The translations under genes were made by a program, and so were the position numbers. Below, one piece after another: positions 16,048 to 23,793 of a DNA stretch of 64,000 bases (positions are counted from its first letter, which is position 1; each line of letters opens with the position of its first letter). The notes under the pieces are model-generated. The model had not been told where the DNA came from. It ran no database searches and worked only from the letters and a program-made list of their open reading frames with translations. Source of the DNA: Geobacter sp. UBA5730 (GTDB lineage: Bacteria > Desulfobacterota > Desulfuromonadia > Geobacterales > Pseudopelobacteraceae); NCBI GenBank assembly GCA_002419465.1, contig DIGE01000012.1, positions 165,201 to 229,200 on the forward strand, in the 5' to 3' direction.

Positions 16048-17511
16048 TTACTTCACCTTCCAGGTGGTGCCCTGGGGGGTATCCAGCAGTTGAATGTTGC
16101 TGGCCAGCAACTGGTCGCGGATCTCGTCACTGCGTTTGAAGTTCTTATCCTTGCGAACCTGCGCCCGTTCGGCGATCAGGGCCTCGATCTCGGCCGGGGT
16201 GATGGTCAGCTGGCCGACCTTGCCGGCCTCGCGTGCGGCCAGCCACTGGGCGGGACTGGAACAGAACAGCCCCAGCACCGGGCCGATCTCGCTGAAGGCC
16301 TGCCGAATCTGCGCAAGGGTCAGGCGTCCGGCCGTGTCCGGCTGTCCGGCTTCAGCCAGATAGCGGTTCAGGGCCCTGATCAGATCGAAGATTACCCCCA
16401 GGGTCTGGGCAGTGTTGAAGTCGTCATCCATGGCCTCTTGAAAGCGGGGCAGCAGTTGTTGGGCTTTCTCGGTCAGCTCGGTCAGTGACGGTGCCGCTGC
16501 GGCCGCGCCGTCCGGTTTGGCCAGAGCCGCGTCCAGGGCTGCCAGGGCCTCGTAGATGCGGGTCAGGCCGGCCTGGGCCTCCCGCAGGTTCTGGTCTGAG
16601 TAATCCAGCGGCGAACGGTAGTGGGCCTGCAGGATGAAGAAACGTAAGACCTCGGCATCGAACAGCTCCAGCACCTCGCGGATGGTGAAGAAATTGCCCA
16701 GCGACTTGCTCATCTTCTCGCTGTTGATATTGACAAAGCCGTTGTGCAGCCAGTATTTGACGAACTGGCAGCCGTTGGCGCATTCCGACTGGGCGATCTC
16801 GTTCTCGTGGTGGGGGAAGACCAGATCCTTGCCGCCGCCATGGATATCGAAGGAGGGGCCCAGAAAACGCATGCTCATGGCTGAGCATTCGATATGCCAG
16901 CCGGGCCGGCCCTTGCCCCAGGGTGACTCCCACCAGGGCTCACCCGGTTTGGAGCCTTTCCAGAGGGCAAAATCCATCGGGTTCTGCTTGCGTTCGTCCA
17001 CCTCCACCCGGGCCCCGGCCTGCATATCCTCCAGGTTGCGCTTGGAGAGTTTCAGGTAGTCGCCAAAGGTCTCCACGGCGAAATAGACGTCGCCGGCTGC
17101 CTCGTAGGCGTGGCCGTTGGCGATCAGGCGCTGAATGATGGCGATGATGTCGTCGATATGGTCGGTGGCCTTTGGCTCGATGGTCGGTTTGGCCAGTCCC
17201 AGCCGGCCCATATCCTCGTCAAAGGCGGCAATGTAACGGTCGGCGATGGTGCGGTAATCGGTCCCTTCCTGGTTGGCGCGGTTGATGATCTTGTCGTCGA
17301 TGTCGGTGTAGTTGCGGACAAAGGTCACGTCATAGCCGGCATACTGCAGGTAGCGATAGATCACATCGAAGACGATGCCGGCCCGGGCATGGCCGATGTG
17401 GCAGTAATCGTAGACCGTCACGCCGCAGACATACATGCCTGCCTTGCCCGGCACCTGAGGGATAAAGGGCTCTTTCTGGCCGGTGAGGGTATTGTAAAGA
17501 CGTAGCGCCAT
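16048..17511 (-). CDS. cysS: Cysteinyl-tRNA synthetase
   Basis: A 487-residue class I aminoacyl-tRNA synthetase. CGVTVYDYCHIGHARAG contains the zinc cysteine and the HIGH motif, and EKMSKSLGNF is the KMSKS motif. GGGKDLVFPHHENEIAQSE is the usual zinc-site region. Length is normal and the C-terminal DALR and anticodon-binding parts are present. It is transcribed toward the histidine kinase gene, 66 bases away. Confidence 0.96.
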   Translation of the reverse strand: MALRLYNTLTGQKEPFIPQVPGKAGMYVCGVTVYDYCHIGHARAGIVFDVIYRYLQYAGYDVTFVRNYTDIDDKIINRANQEGTDYRTIADRYIAAFDEDMGRLGLAKPTIEPKATDHIDDIIAIIQRLIANGHAYEAAGDVYFAVETFGDYLKLSKRNLEDMQAGARVEVDERKQNPMDFALWKGSKPGEPWWESPWGKGRPGWHIECSAMSMRFLGPSFDIHGGGKDLVFPHHENEIAQSECANGCQFVKYWLHNGFVNINSEKMSKSLGNFFTIREVLELFDAEVLRFFILQAHYRSPLDYSDQNLREAQAGLTRIYEALAALDAALAKPDGAAAAAPSLTELTEKAQQLLPRFQEAMDDDFNTAQTLGVIFDLIRALNRYLAEAGQPDTAGRLTLAQIRQAFSEIGPVLGLFCSSPAQWLAAREAGKVGQLTITPAEIEALIAERAQVRKDKNFKRSDEIRDQLLASNIQLLDTPQGTTWKVK

Positions 17512-17626
17512 GATGGGACCTCTAAAATTTTCCCGCTACTCTGGCACGATTTTGACGGAAAAACAAGGCTGCCCCTTGCGCGGCAGGCGCTTGCGATGCT
17601 ACAACGGTTTATGTAACGGAGATGGC

Positions 17627-18334
17627 ATGGAACGTCCGCAGTACGAAAAACAGTTGCACCTGTTGACCACGGCAGAGCCGCCGGAGATTCTGGATCAGTT
17701 GCTCAAGCTCTCGCAACGGCCCCAGCCGGCGCGCTTCCAGCTGCACAACTACTACAAAGAGGTGCCGGTGGCAGCCGCTGCCGAAATCCTCTACCTGTTC
17801 GACGACAGCCTCTGCTGCCGGACCAACGAGACCCAATCGCGAGCCATCGAGCTCAGCCGGCACACCATCCTCAAGTGTCCCGACCTGCCCCACGATATCT
17901 ACGCCGAGGCCCGTTACAACCCTGAGAGCGGCGAGGTGTCGCTGTCCGGTTTCTCCTATGTCGAGGTGCTGCCGGAAAAGCGCAACTCAATCCGGGTCAA
18001 TATCGGCGGTCTGCTGTATGTGGAGGTGGAGGCCGGGCCGGACCGTTTCAAGGCCAAGCTGAAGGAACTCTCACTGGGGGGCTGCGCCCTGGAGGTGCCG
18101 GACAAGGCCTGTTTGGGCAGCTACTCCTATTTTTACCTGAATCTGACACTCTCGCTCAACAACCGGCCCGCAGCGGTGCTGGTGCGGGTGATGTCCCGCC
18201 TGCTGCGCTTCGAGAGTGAAGACACCCCCTGCCGCTGTATCTTTCTGTTTGAGCTGGACCGGGGCAGTGAGGATCTGATCGGCATGTACATCGCCCAGCG
18301 TCAGGGTGAGATCATTCGCGAGCTGAAGGTCTAG
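17627..18334 (+). CDS. PilZ-domain protein
   Basis: A 235-residue cytosolic protein. KRNSIRVNIGG with ...LKELSLGGCALEV matches the PilZ pattern RxxxR followed by DxSxxG, the c-di-GMP binding site, though the D of DxSxxG is Glu-Leu here. The N-terminal 110 residues could be a YcgR-like N domain but are not clearly recognised. GGAG at 17618-17621 precedes the chosen ATG; the longer frame from 17510 overlaps the divergent cysS start. The next gene starts 6 bases after the stop. Confidence 0.75.
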   Translation: MERPQYEKQLHLLTTAEPPEILDQLLKLSQRPQPARFQLHNYYKEVPVAAAAEILYLFDDSLCCRTNETQSRAIELSRHTILKCPDLPHDIYAEARYNPESGEVSLSGFSYVEVLPEKRNSIRVNIGGLLYVEVEAGPDRFKAKLKELSLGGCALEVPDKACLGSYSYFYLNLTLSLNNRPAAVLVRVMSRLLRFESEDTPCRCIFLFELDRGSEDLIGMYIAQRQGEIIRELKV

Positions 18335-18339
18335 CCCGG

Positions 18340-19563
18340 TTGCTCAGCGTTCCCTCACCCACCCCAACCCCTCCGGCAACCGTTCCGCAGTATAATCACG
18401 GTTTCTGCTATCACGAGATCATCGGTCCTGATGCTGAAGACCTGACCCTGCTGGTTTATCTGGCCCGGCGCTATTCCCATTCATCCCCGGCAACCTGGGC
18501 AGCCAGCATTGCCTCTGGCAAGGTGTTGTTGGATGCCGAACCAGCTGGCCCTGATACGCTGTTGCGCAGGGGGGCGGAACTGGTCTGGCAGCGGCCGCCC
18601 TGGATTGAGCCGGAGGCGCCCTGCTGTTTTGATCTGGTGTATGAAGATGACGATCTGCTGGCCGTGGGCAAACCGTCCGGTCTGCCCACGTTGCCTGGCG
18701 CCGGTTTTCTTGAATCGACCCTGCTGCATCTGGTGCAGGCTTACTCCCCTGGCGCCGCTCCGCTGCATCGTCTGGGACGCTGGACCTCCGGGCTGGTGCT
18801 CTGTGCGAAGTCGGCTGTTGCCGGACGTGAACTGCTGCGGCAGTGGTCGCTACGGCAGGTGGGCAAGCGCTATCGGGCCCTTGTCAGCGGTATGCCGGTC
18901 TGGGACGAGTTGGCTATCGACACGCCGATCGGCCCGGTGCCGCATCCGTTGCTTGGTTCAATCCATGCGGCCAGCCAGAGCGGCAAGCCGGCCCTGTCCC
19001 GGGTGACGGTGCTGGAGCGTCGTGACGGCTGCTGCCTGTGCGATGTGGCCATCAGCACCGGCCGGCCGCACCAGATCCGGATTCATCTGGCAGCAGCCGG
19101 CCATCCGTTGCTGGGTGACCCGCTGTATGCGGTTGGTGGTCTGCCTGCGGCGGATTCGCTGGCGCTGCCTGGCGATCCCGGCTATCAGCTGCATTCCGCT
19201 GAGTTGCGTTTTCAGCATCCCCGCAGCGGCCAGCCGATGCTGCTCACCTGCCCGCCACCGCCAGAGCTGCGCTGCACCAGCGGCTTGTCATTGCCGCACC
19301 GCGGTGCCGGCCGGACAGTTGCGGGCGAACAGGAACAGCAGGCAGGCCAGCACCAGTCCCACCACCGGCAGGCTGAAGGCGGCCCGGAACCCAGCCAGGG
19401 TGTAGCCCCCCTGGCTGGCCAGCACCAGGCCCATCCCCTGCTGGGCCACCGCCGCCCCCATCAGCACAAAGAAGTTCAGCGAGGTCAGTCCGGTTCCCAC
19501 CATGGCCACCGGCACACTGGCCCGGATGATCGGGTAGATCATCACCCCGCTGGAGACGGTTAG
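18340..19563 (+). CDS. RluA-family pseudouridine synthase homologue with HRLG motif and antisense-overlapping tail
   Basis: A 407-residue frame. Residues 95-310 match the RluA family: VYEDDDLLAVGKPSGLPTLPG, PLHRLGRWTSGLVL and GRPHQIRIHLAAAGHPLLGDPLY. The usual catalytic Asp of HRLDxxTSG is Gly146 here; a subfamily with HRLG is known in cyanobacteria and plants. The start is a TTG, as no ATG is available before the domain. After CPPPPELR (about residue 310) the frame continues for 90 Gln/His-rich residues that lie antisense to the MFS gene and look unselected, so a stop may have been lost. RNA target unknown. Confidence 0.7.
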   Translation: MLSVPSPTPTPPATVPQYNHGFCYHEIIGPDAEDLTLLVYLARRYSHSSPATWAASIASGKVLLDAEPAGPDTLLRRGAELVWQRPPWIEPEAPCCFDLVYEDDDLLAVGKPSGLPTLPGAGFLESTLLHLVQAYSPGAAPLHRLGRWTSGLVLCAKSAVAGRELLRQWSLRQVGKRYRALVSGMPVWDELAIDTPIGPVPHPLLGSIHAASQSGKPALSRVTVLERRDGCCLCDVAISTGRPHQIRIHLAAAGHPLLGDPLYAVGGLPAADSLALPGDPGYQLHSAELRFQHPRSGQPMLLTCPPPPELRCTSGLSLPHRGAGRTVAGEQEQQAGQHQSHHRQAEGGPEPSQGVAPLAGQHQAHPLLGHRRPHQHKEVQRGQSGSHHGHRHTGPDDRVDHHPAGDG

Positions 19564-20529
19564 ACCGATCGCCAGGAAGTAGACCGCCAGCAGCCAGTGC
19601 GGTAAGAGCGGTAGCCACCCCAGAAAACCGCTCATCAGCAGGACCAGACAGAGCTGGCCCGCCAGCAGGGTGCGGCTGTAGGAGTGGAAGACCTGCTGGG
19701 CAATCCGGTCGGTCAGCATGGAGCCGGCAATAAAACCGACCGAGGTCCACATCAGCATCTGGCCGGCCCCCTCCCGCGACAAGCCGATCACCTGCATCAG
19801 AAACGGCCCCCCCCACAACCCCTGTACCGCCAGGTAATTGCCGTACCAGCAGAAGGCGATGGCCGCCAGCAGCCAGAATGAACGGTCCCGGGCGATCACC
19901 CCCCAGGCTTCCCACAAGCCCGGTTTTTCAAGGAGTTCACCGTGCTCCGGTTCCAGAGGCTGGGACGGGCGATCCTGCACCTTCAGAAAGATCAGCAGGG
20001 TCACCACTCCCTGCAGCAGGGCGATCACCAGAAATGATGAACGCCAGCCCAGAAATCCCACGGCAAAGGCCAGGGGAGCGGTGCCGGCCAGGTTGCCCAG
20101 ATTGCCGGCCGCCACCATTAGCCCTGATATCCGGCCGAACTCCTGCCGGGTGTACCAATGGCTGAAGATGGTGAAGGTGGCCATCAGTACCGCCGCGGTG
20201 CCGATGCCGATCAGCACCCGGCCTGCCATGGCCGTTGCCAGGCTGCCGGCCTGGGCAAACAGCAGCCCCCCCAGGGTGGTCAACAGGCCACATCCGGAGA
20301 TCACCAGGCGCGGGCCGATCCGGTCGATCAACGGTCCCAGCGGTATCTGGGCCACGGCATAGACGTAGAACAACACCCCGGCCAGATTGCCCAGCTGCTC
20401 CGGCGTCAGGTCCAGATCGCGGCTGACGTCGCTTGAGACCACCGCCAGCGACACCCGGTAGAAATAGACCAGGATGTACATCAGGGACAGGGTGCCGAAC
20501 AGGCGCCAGCGCAGGGTGGTGAAGGTCAT
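19288..20529 (-). CDS. Major facilitator superfamily transporter
   Basis: A 413-residue protein with about 12 predicted transmembrane helices. The start LRWRLFGTLSLMYILVYFYRVSLAVVSSDVSRDLDL and GPLIDRIGPRLVISGCGLLTTLG (loop 2-3 with the DRxGxR motif) are typical MFS features. It resembles anion:cation symporter or hexuronate-type permeases but substrate is not deducible. Its 3' end overlaps the convergent RluA-like frame for 276 bases. Confidence 0.85.
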   Translation of the reverse strand: MTFTTLRWRLFGTLSLMYILVYFYRVSLAVVSSDVSRDLDLTPEQLGNLAGVLFYVYAVAQIPLGPLIDRIGPRLVISGCGLLTTLGGLLFAQAGSLATAMAGRVLIGIGTAAVLMATFTIFSHWYTRQEFGRISGLMVAAGNLGNLAGTAPLAFAVGFLGWRSSFLVIALLQGVVTLLIFLKVQDRPSQPLEPEHGELLEKPGLWEAWGVIARDRSFWLLAAIAFCWYGNYLAVQGLWGGPFLMQVIGLSREGAGQMLMWTSVGFIAGSMLTDRIAQQVFHSYSRTLLAGQLCLVLLMSGFLGWLPLLPHWLLAVYFLAIGLTVSSGVMIYPIIRASVPVAMVGTGLTSLNFFVLMGAAVAQQGMGLVLASQGGYTLAGFRAAFSLPVVGLVLACLLFLFARNCPAGTAVRQ

Positions 20530-20539
20530 GGCTGCCTCG

Positions 20540-21001
20540 TTACTGTTTTCCGGTCAGGTCAGACTCCGCAGGGGCACCGCTGGTCATGTCGCCGCATGTT
20601 TTGCCGGCTTCCAGCAGATTCACGATCCGGTCGGCTTCCTTCAGCAGCTTCAGTTCAACGTACCCGTACCGTGACGGCGAATGGTGGTTGCCGATGATTT
20701 CACAGGCCATGCGGATTTTTTCCTGGGGGAATCCGCTGCTGCCCAGCAGCTGTTCGGCCACCGGGGGCCCATATTCTTCCTGGGTTTTGCCATTGTTATA
20801 GCCAAGCCGTTCTTCAGAGGGCTTAATGCCGACGTCGTGCAAGAGGGCCACGGCTATCATCAGCTCATGGTCGCAGTCCGGGGTCTGCTCCATCAGCCGT
20901 TCAGCATGTTTCAGCACCTCCAGCGCATGAGTGATGCGACGGAAATCAGTTTCAAAATAATCAACTAATAGTTTGGTTAGCTTGCCTTTGCAGTAGTCCA
21001 T
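20540..21001 (-). CDS. HD-domain phosphohydrolase
   Basis: A 153-residue protein with HALEVLKHAERLM, VALLHDVGIKPSE (the HD pair) and IIGNHHSPSRYGY followed by LKEADRIVNLLEA, which together give the H...HD...D metal site of the HD superfamily. These are metal-dependent phosphohydrolases acting on nucleotides or similar substrates. It lies 10 bases upstream of the MFS gene on the same strand, so they are likely co-transcribed. Confidence 0.8.
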   Translation of the reverse strand: MDYCKGKLTKLLVDYFETDFRRITHALEVLKHAERLMEQTPDCDHELMIAVALLHDVGIKPSEERLGYNNGKTQEEYGPPVAEQLLGSSGFPQEKIRMACEIIGNHHSPSRYGYVELKLLKEADRIVNLLEAGKTCGDMTSGAPAESDLTGKQ

Positions 21002-21096
21002 CGTGTCCTCCGTTCGTCAGGATAGCAGCATACCCTGAAAAACCAGTGGAGTAAATTCTGGTACAATGTATAACAACAATTTTTGAGGAGGAAGTC

Positions 21097-21300
21097 ATGC
21101 CGTATGTGAACATCAAGATTACCCGCGAAGGAACCACTGCCGAGCAGAAAGCCGCCCTGATCAAGGGGGCCACCCAGCTGCTGGTGGACGTGCTGGGCAA
21201 GAACCCGGCTACCACAGTGGTGGTGATTGACGAGGTGGAAACCGACAACTGGGGGATCGGCGGCGAATCGGTGACGATGCGTCGCAAGGCTGGTAACTAG
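21097..21300 (+). CDS. 4-oxalocrotonate tautomerase family protein
   Basis: A 67-residue protein, the normal size for the 4-OT family. MPYVNIKITREGTT has the catalytic proline directly after the initiator methionine, and AALIKGATQLLVDVLGKNP is the conserved helix. It catalyses keto-enol tautomerisation of unsaturated acids; physiological substrate here unknown. TTGAGGAGGAAG lies before the ATG. The QueG-like gene follows after 20 bases. Confidence 0.88.
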   Translation: MPYVNIKITREGTTAEQKAALIKGATQLLVDVLGKNPATTVVVIDEVETDNWGIGGESVTMRRKAGN

Positions 21301-21320
21301 CTGTCAGAGGGAGCGTGCGT

Positions 21321-22124
21321 ATGGATGCAACGCTTGGTGACGAGATTCGTCGTTTTGTACGGGAAGAGCCGGGCAACCGCTTCCCCGGCAGCGACCGGCC
21401 CTATTTCGACCAGCCGCTGATCGGCCTGGCAACGGCCGTTGATCCAATCTGGCGGCAGTATCAGCAGATCATCGGTCCGTTTCATCGCACGCCGCAGGAA
21501 ATTCTGCCTGGCGCTGCTACGGTGATCAGCTGGGTGATGCCGGTTACTCGTGCCACTCGCGAGAGCAACCGTCGCCAAACAGCGCAACCATCGCTGGAGT
21601 GGGCCCAGACCCGCAGCTTTGGCGATGATTTTCTGGTGGCGATGCGCCGCCATCTGGTGGCCTGGTTGCAGCAGCAGGGCTGGCAGGCCGTGGCTCCACA
21701 ACTGGAGCCGAACTGGCAGCGTCTGACTGAGAGCCCGGTGGGGTTGGCCTCTACCTGGTCCGAGCGCCACGCCGCCTATGCCGCTGGCCTGGGTACCTTC
21801 AGCCTGAACGACGGCCTGATCACCCCCCGCGGCATAGCCCACCGCCTGGGCAGTGTGATCACTGATTGTGTCATGCTCACCACCGTGGCAGAGCGCCCCC
21901 ACTATCAGCACAACTGCCTGTATCACCGTAATGGCACTTGCGGCGTCTGTATCAAGCGTTGTCCCGTGGCGGCCATCAGTCTGGATGGTCATGATAAGGA
22001 ACGCTGCAGCGCCTTTGTGTATGGTGAGCAGACTGAGGCGTTGGGCCTTCAGTACGGCACTCCGATCACCGGTTGCGGTCTCTGTCAGACCAAGGTGCCC
22101 TGCGAGCAGCAGATTCCGGTTTAG
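21321..22124 (+). CDS. QueG-like 4Fe-4S protein (COG1600)
   Basis: A 267-residue protein. CGVCIKRCPVAAI and GCGLCQTKVPCEQQIPV provide two bacterial-type 4Fe-4S cysteine sets, as in epoxyqueuosine reductase and reductive dehalogenase relatives. GLGTFSLNDGLITPRGIAHRLGSVITD matches the GxGxxG...SxxxS region of this family. It is shorter than true QueG (about 350 residues) and lacks its C-terminal repeats. The start at 21321 is preferred over GTG 21315 for its spacing from GAGGGAG. Confidence 0.72.
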   Translation: MDATLGDEIRRFVREEPGNRFPGSDRPYFDQPLIGLATAVDPIWRQYQQIIGPFHRTPQEILPGAATVISWVMPVTRATRESNRRQTAQPSLEWAQTRSFGDDFLVAMRRHLVAWLQQQGWQAVAPQLEPNWQRLTESPVGLASTWSERHAAYAAGLGTFSLNDGLITPRGIAHRLGSVITDCVMLTTVAERPHYQHNCLYHRNGTCGVCIKRCPVAAISLDGHDKERCSAFVYGEQTEALGLQYGTPITGCGLCQTKVPCEQQIPV

Positions 22125-22269
22125 TCTTGGTCTCCTGCAGGTGTTGGCCGAGGCTCTACCGGGTTTGTGTTATCGAATCAGGCGTGACCGCCAGGGTGGC
22201 GCGCAGCCAGTCAAACGTGGCCTTGAGCAGATCGAAGTCCGGCCCTGAGGTGACAAATGCCGCTTTGCC

Positions 22270-23625
22270 TCATGCCGGCCCCTTCACCCCATACTCAACC
22301 AGCTTTCGATCCAGCGTCCTGCGGGAGATTCCCAGGATGGTGGCGGTATTGCTTTTGTGGGAGCCGGTCTGCTTGAGTACGGCCAGGATATGGCGGCGTT
22401 CAATCTCTTCCAGGGGGGCCAGCGGAGCCTCTTCAACTGGCGGGATGACCGTACGGCGGCCAGCCACCGGCAAGAGGTCGGCGGTCAAAAAGGGTCCGTT
22501 GGCCAGGATTACGGCACGTTCGATCACGTTTTCCAGTTCCCGCACATTGCCGGGCCAGTGGTAGCCGCGCAGCAGATCAAGTGCGGCCGGATCCAGGTCA
22601 TGCAGCTCTTTTTTCATCTTATTGGCACAACGACGCAGGAAATGCCGCGCCAGCGGCTCTACGTCCTCGGGTCGTTCCCGCAACGGCGGCACGGTCAGGG
22701 CGATGACGTTAAGGCGGTAGTAGAGGTCTTCGCGAAAACGGCCGGCCGCTACCTCTTCCTGTAGATCCTTGTTGGTGGCCGCGACAAAGCGCACATCAAC
22801 CTTCCTGGGTTTGGTGGTGCCCAGCGGGATGAAGTCCCGCTCCTGGATCACTCGCAGCAACTTGGCCTGCACTGCCGTGCTGACGTCACCGATCTCATCC
22901 AGAAACAGGGTGCCGCCGCCGGCTTCTTCCAAAAGTCCCTTTTGATTCATGATGGCGCCGGTGAAGGCGCCCCGCACATGGCCGAACAACTGGCTCTCCA
23001 GCAGGCTGTCGGTCAGCGCCGCGCAGTTCAGCGATACGAACGGTTTGATCCGGCGCGGGCTGTTGCTGTGGATGGTGCGGGCGATCAGTTCCTTGCCGGT
23101 GCCCGATTCTCCCAGCACCAGAATGTTGGCATCGCTGGAAGCCACCTGCAGGGTCAGGTCGTAGATCTGCCGGAAGCGGGGAGAAGCGAAGATGATCTCC
23201 GTAGCGCCGCCTCGCTGAAGTTCCTCGCGCAGCCGGCGGTTTTCATCGGCCAGGCGATGGTGCTCCAGCGCTTTGGTGAGCACCCCCAGGATCTTTTCCT
23301 TGGGGAATGGTTTCATCACATAGTCGTAGGCACCCAGCCGGATGGCGTGTACGGCGTCATCCAGCGTGCCGTGGTCGGTCATCACCACCACCGGCAGGTC
23401 GGGATGGAGCTGTTTTGCGCGCTTCAGGACCTGGATGCCGTCGATGTCCGGCATCCGCACATCCTGCAGCAGCAGGTCCAGCGCAGTCGGCGCAGTCGCT
23501 TCCAGGCGGGTAAGCAGCGCGAGGCCGGAACTGAAGGTCTCTACTTCGTAGCCGTGGCCTTTGAGCAGTTTTTCCAGGTGGCACAGGATGCCTGCTTCGT
23601 CGTCACAGATGTAGATGCGAGGCAT
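22270..23625 (-). CDS. NtrC-family sigma-54-dependent response regulator
   Basis: A 451-residue activator. An N-terminal receiver has D8/D9 and the phosphorylation site D55 (LLLQDVRMPDIDG). An AAA+ domain follows with Walker A GESGTGKELIART, the sigma-54-contacting GAFTGA loop (RGAFTGAIMNQKG), Walker B GGTLFLDEIGDV and the arginine-finger helix. A Fis-type helix-turn-helix lies at the end (ILGISRRTLDRKLVEYGV). The ATG at 23625 follows AAAGGA; the longer frame begins within the promoter region. No kinase gene is adjacent. The 37 codons after the stop are also open, described separately. Confidence 0.93.
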   Translation of the reverse strand: MPRIYICDDEAGILCHLEKLLKGHGYEVETFSSGLALLTRLEATAPTALDLLLQDVRMPDIDGIQVLKRAKQLHPDLPVVVMTDHGTLDDAVHAIRLGAYDYVMKPFPKEKILGVLTKALEHHRLADENRRLREELQRGGATEIIFASPRFRQIYDLTLQVASSDANILVLGESGTGKELIARTIHSNSPRRIKPFVSLNCAALTDSLLESQLFGHVRGAFTGAIMNQKGLLEEAGGGTLFLDEIGDVSTAVQAKLLRVIQERDFIPLGTTKPRKVDVRFVAATNKDLQEEVAAGRFREDLYYRLNVIALTVPPLRERPEDVEPLARHFLRRCANKMKKELHDLDPAALDLLRGYHWPGNVRELENVIERAVILANGPFLTADLLPVAGRRTVIPPVEEAPLAPLEEIERRHILAVLKQTGSHKSNTATILGISRRTLDRKLVEYGVKGPA

Positions 23626-23738
23626 GGTATTGCGTCCTTTGGGGGTGAACTTAAGACAAAATGACACAGTCGGAGACAAATGTTTACGGCCGGTTCGCTG
23701 GATCGGTGCGCCTTGCAGCTGGTCAGGTTGACGTGCCC

Positions 23739-23757
23739 TGTCGCTCTTTGAGTGACA
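23739..23757. promoter_or_regulatory. Palindromic site upstream of the NtrC-family regulator gene
   Basis: TGTCgCTCtttGAGtGACA is a 19-base dyad with one mismatched pair. Three further GACA half-sites lie nearer the gene at 23655, 23663 and 23675. Such TGTC/GACA dyads suit an NtrC-type operator, so autoregulation is plausible. No clear GG-N10-GC sigma-54 promoter was found here. Confidence 0.4.
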
Positions 23758-23793
23758 AAATTTGGTGTCTGTGCGGTGTCCGGCAGACTCGCT

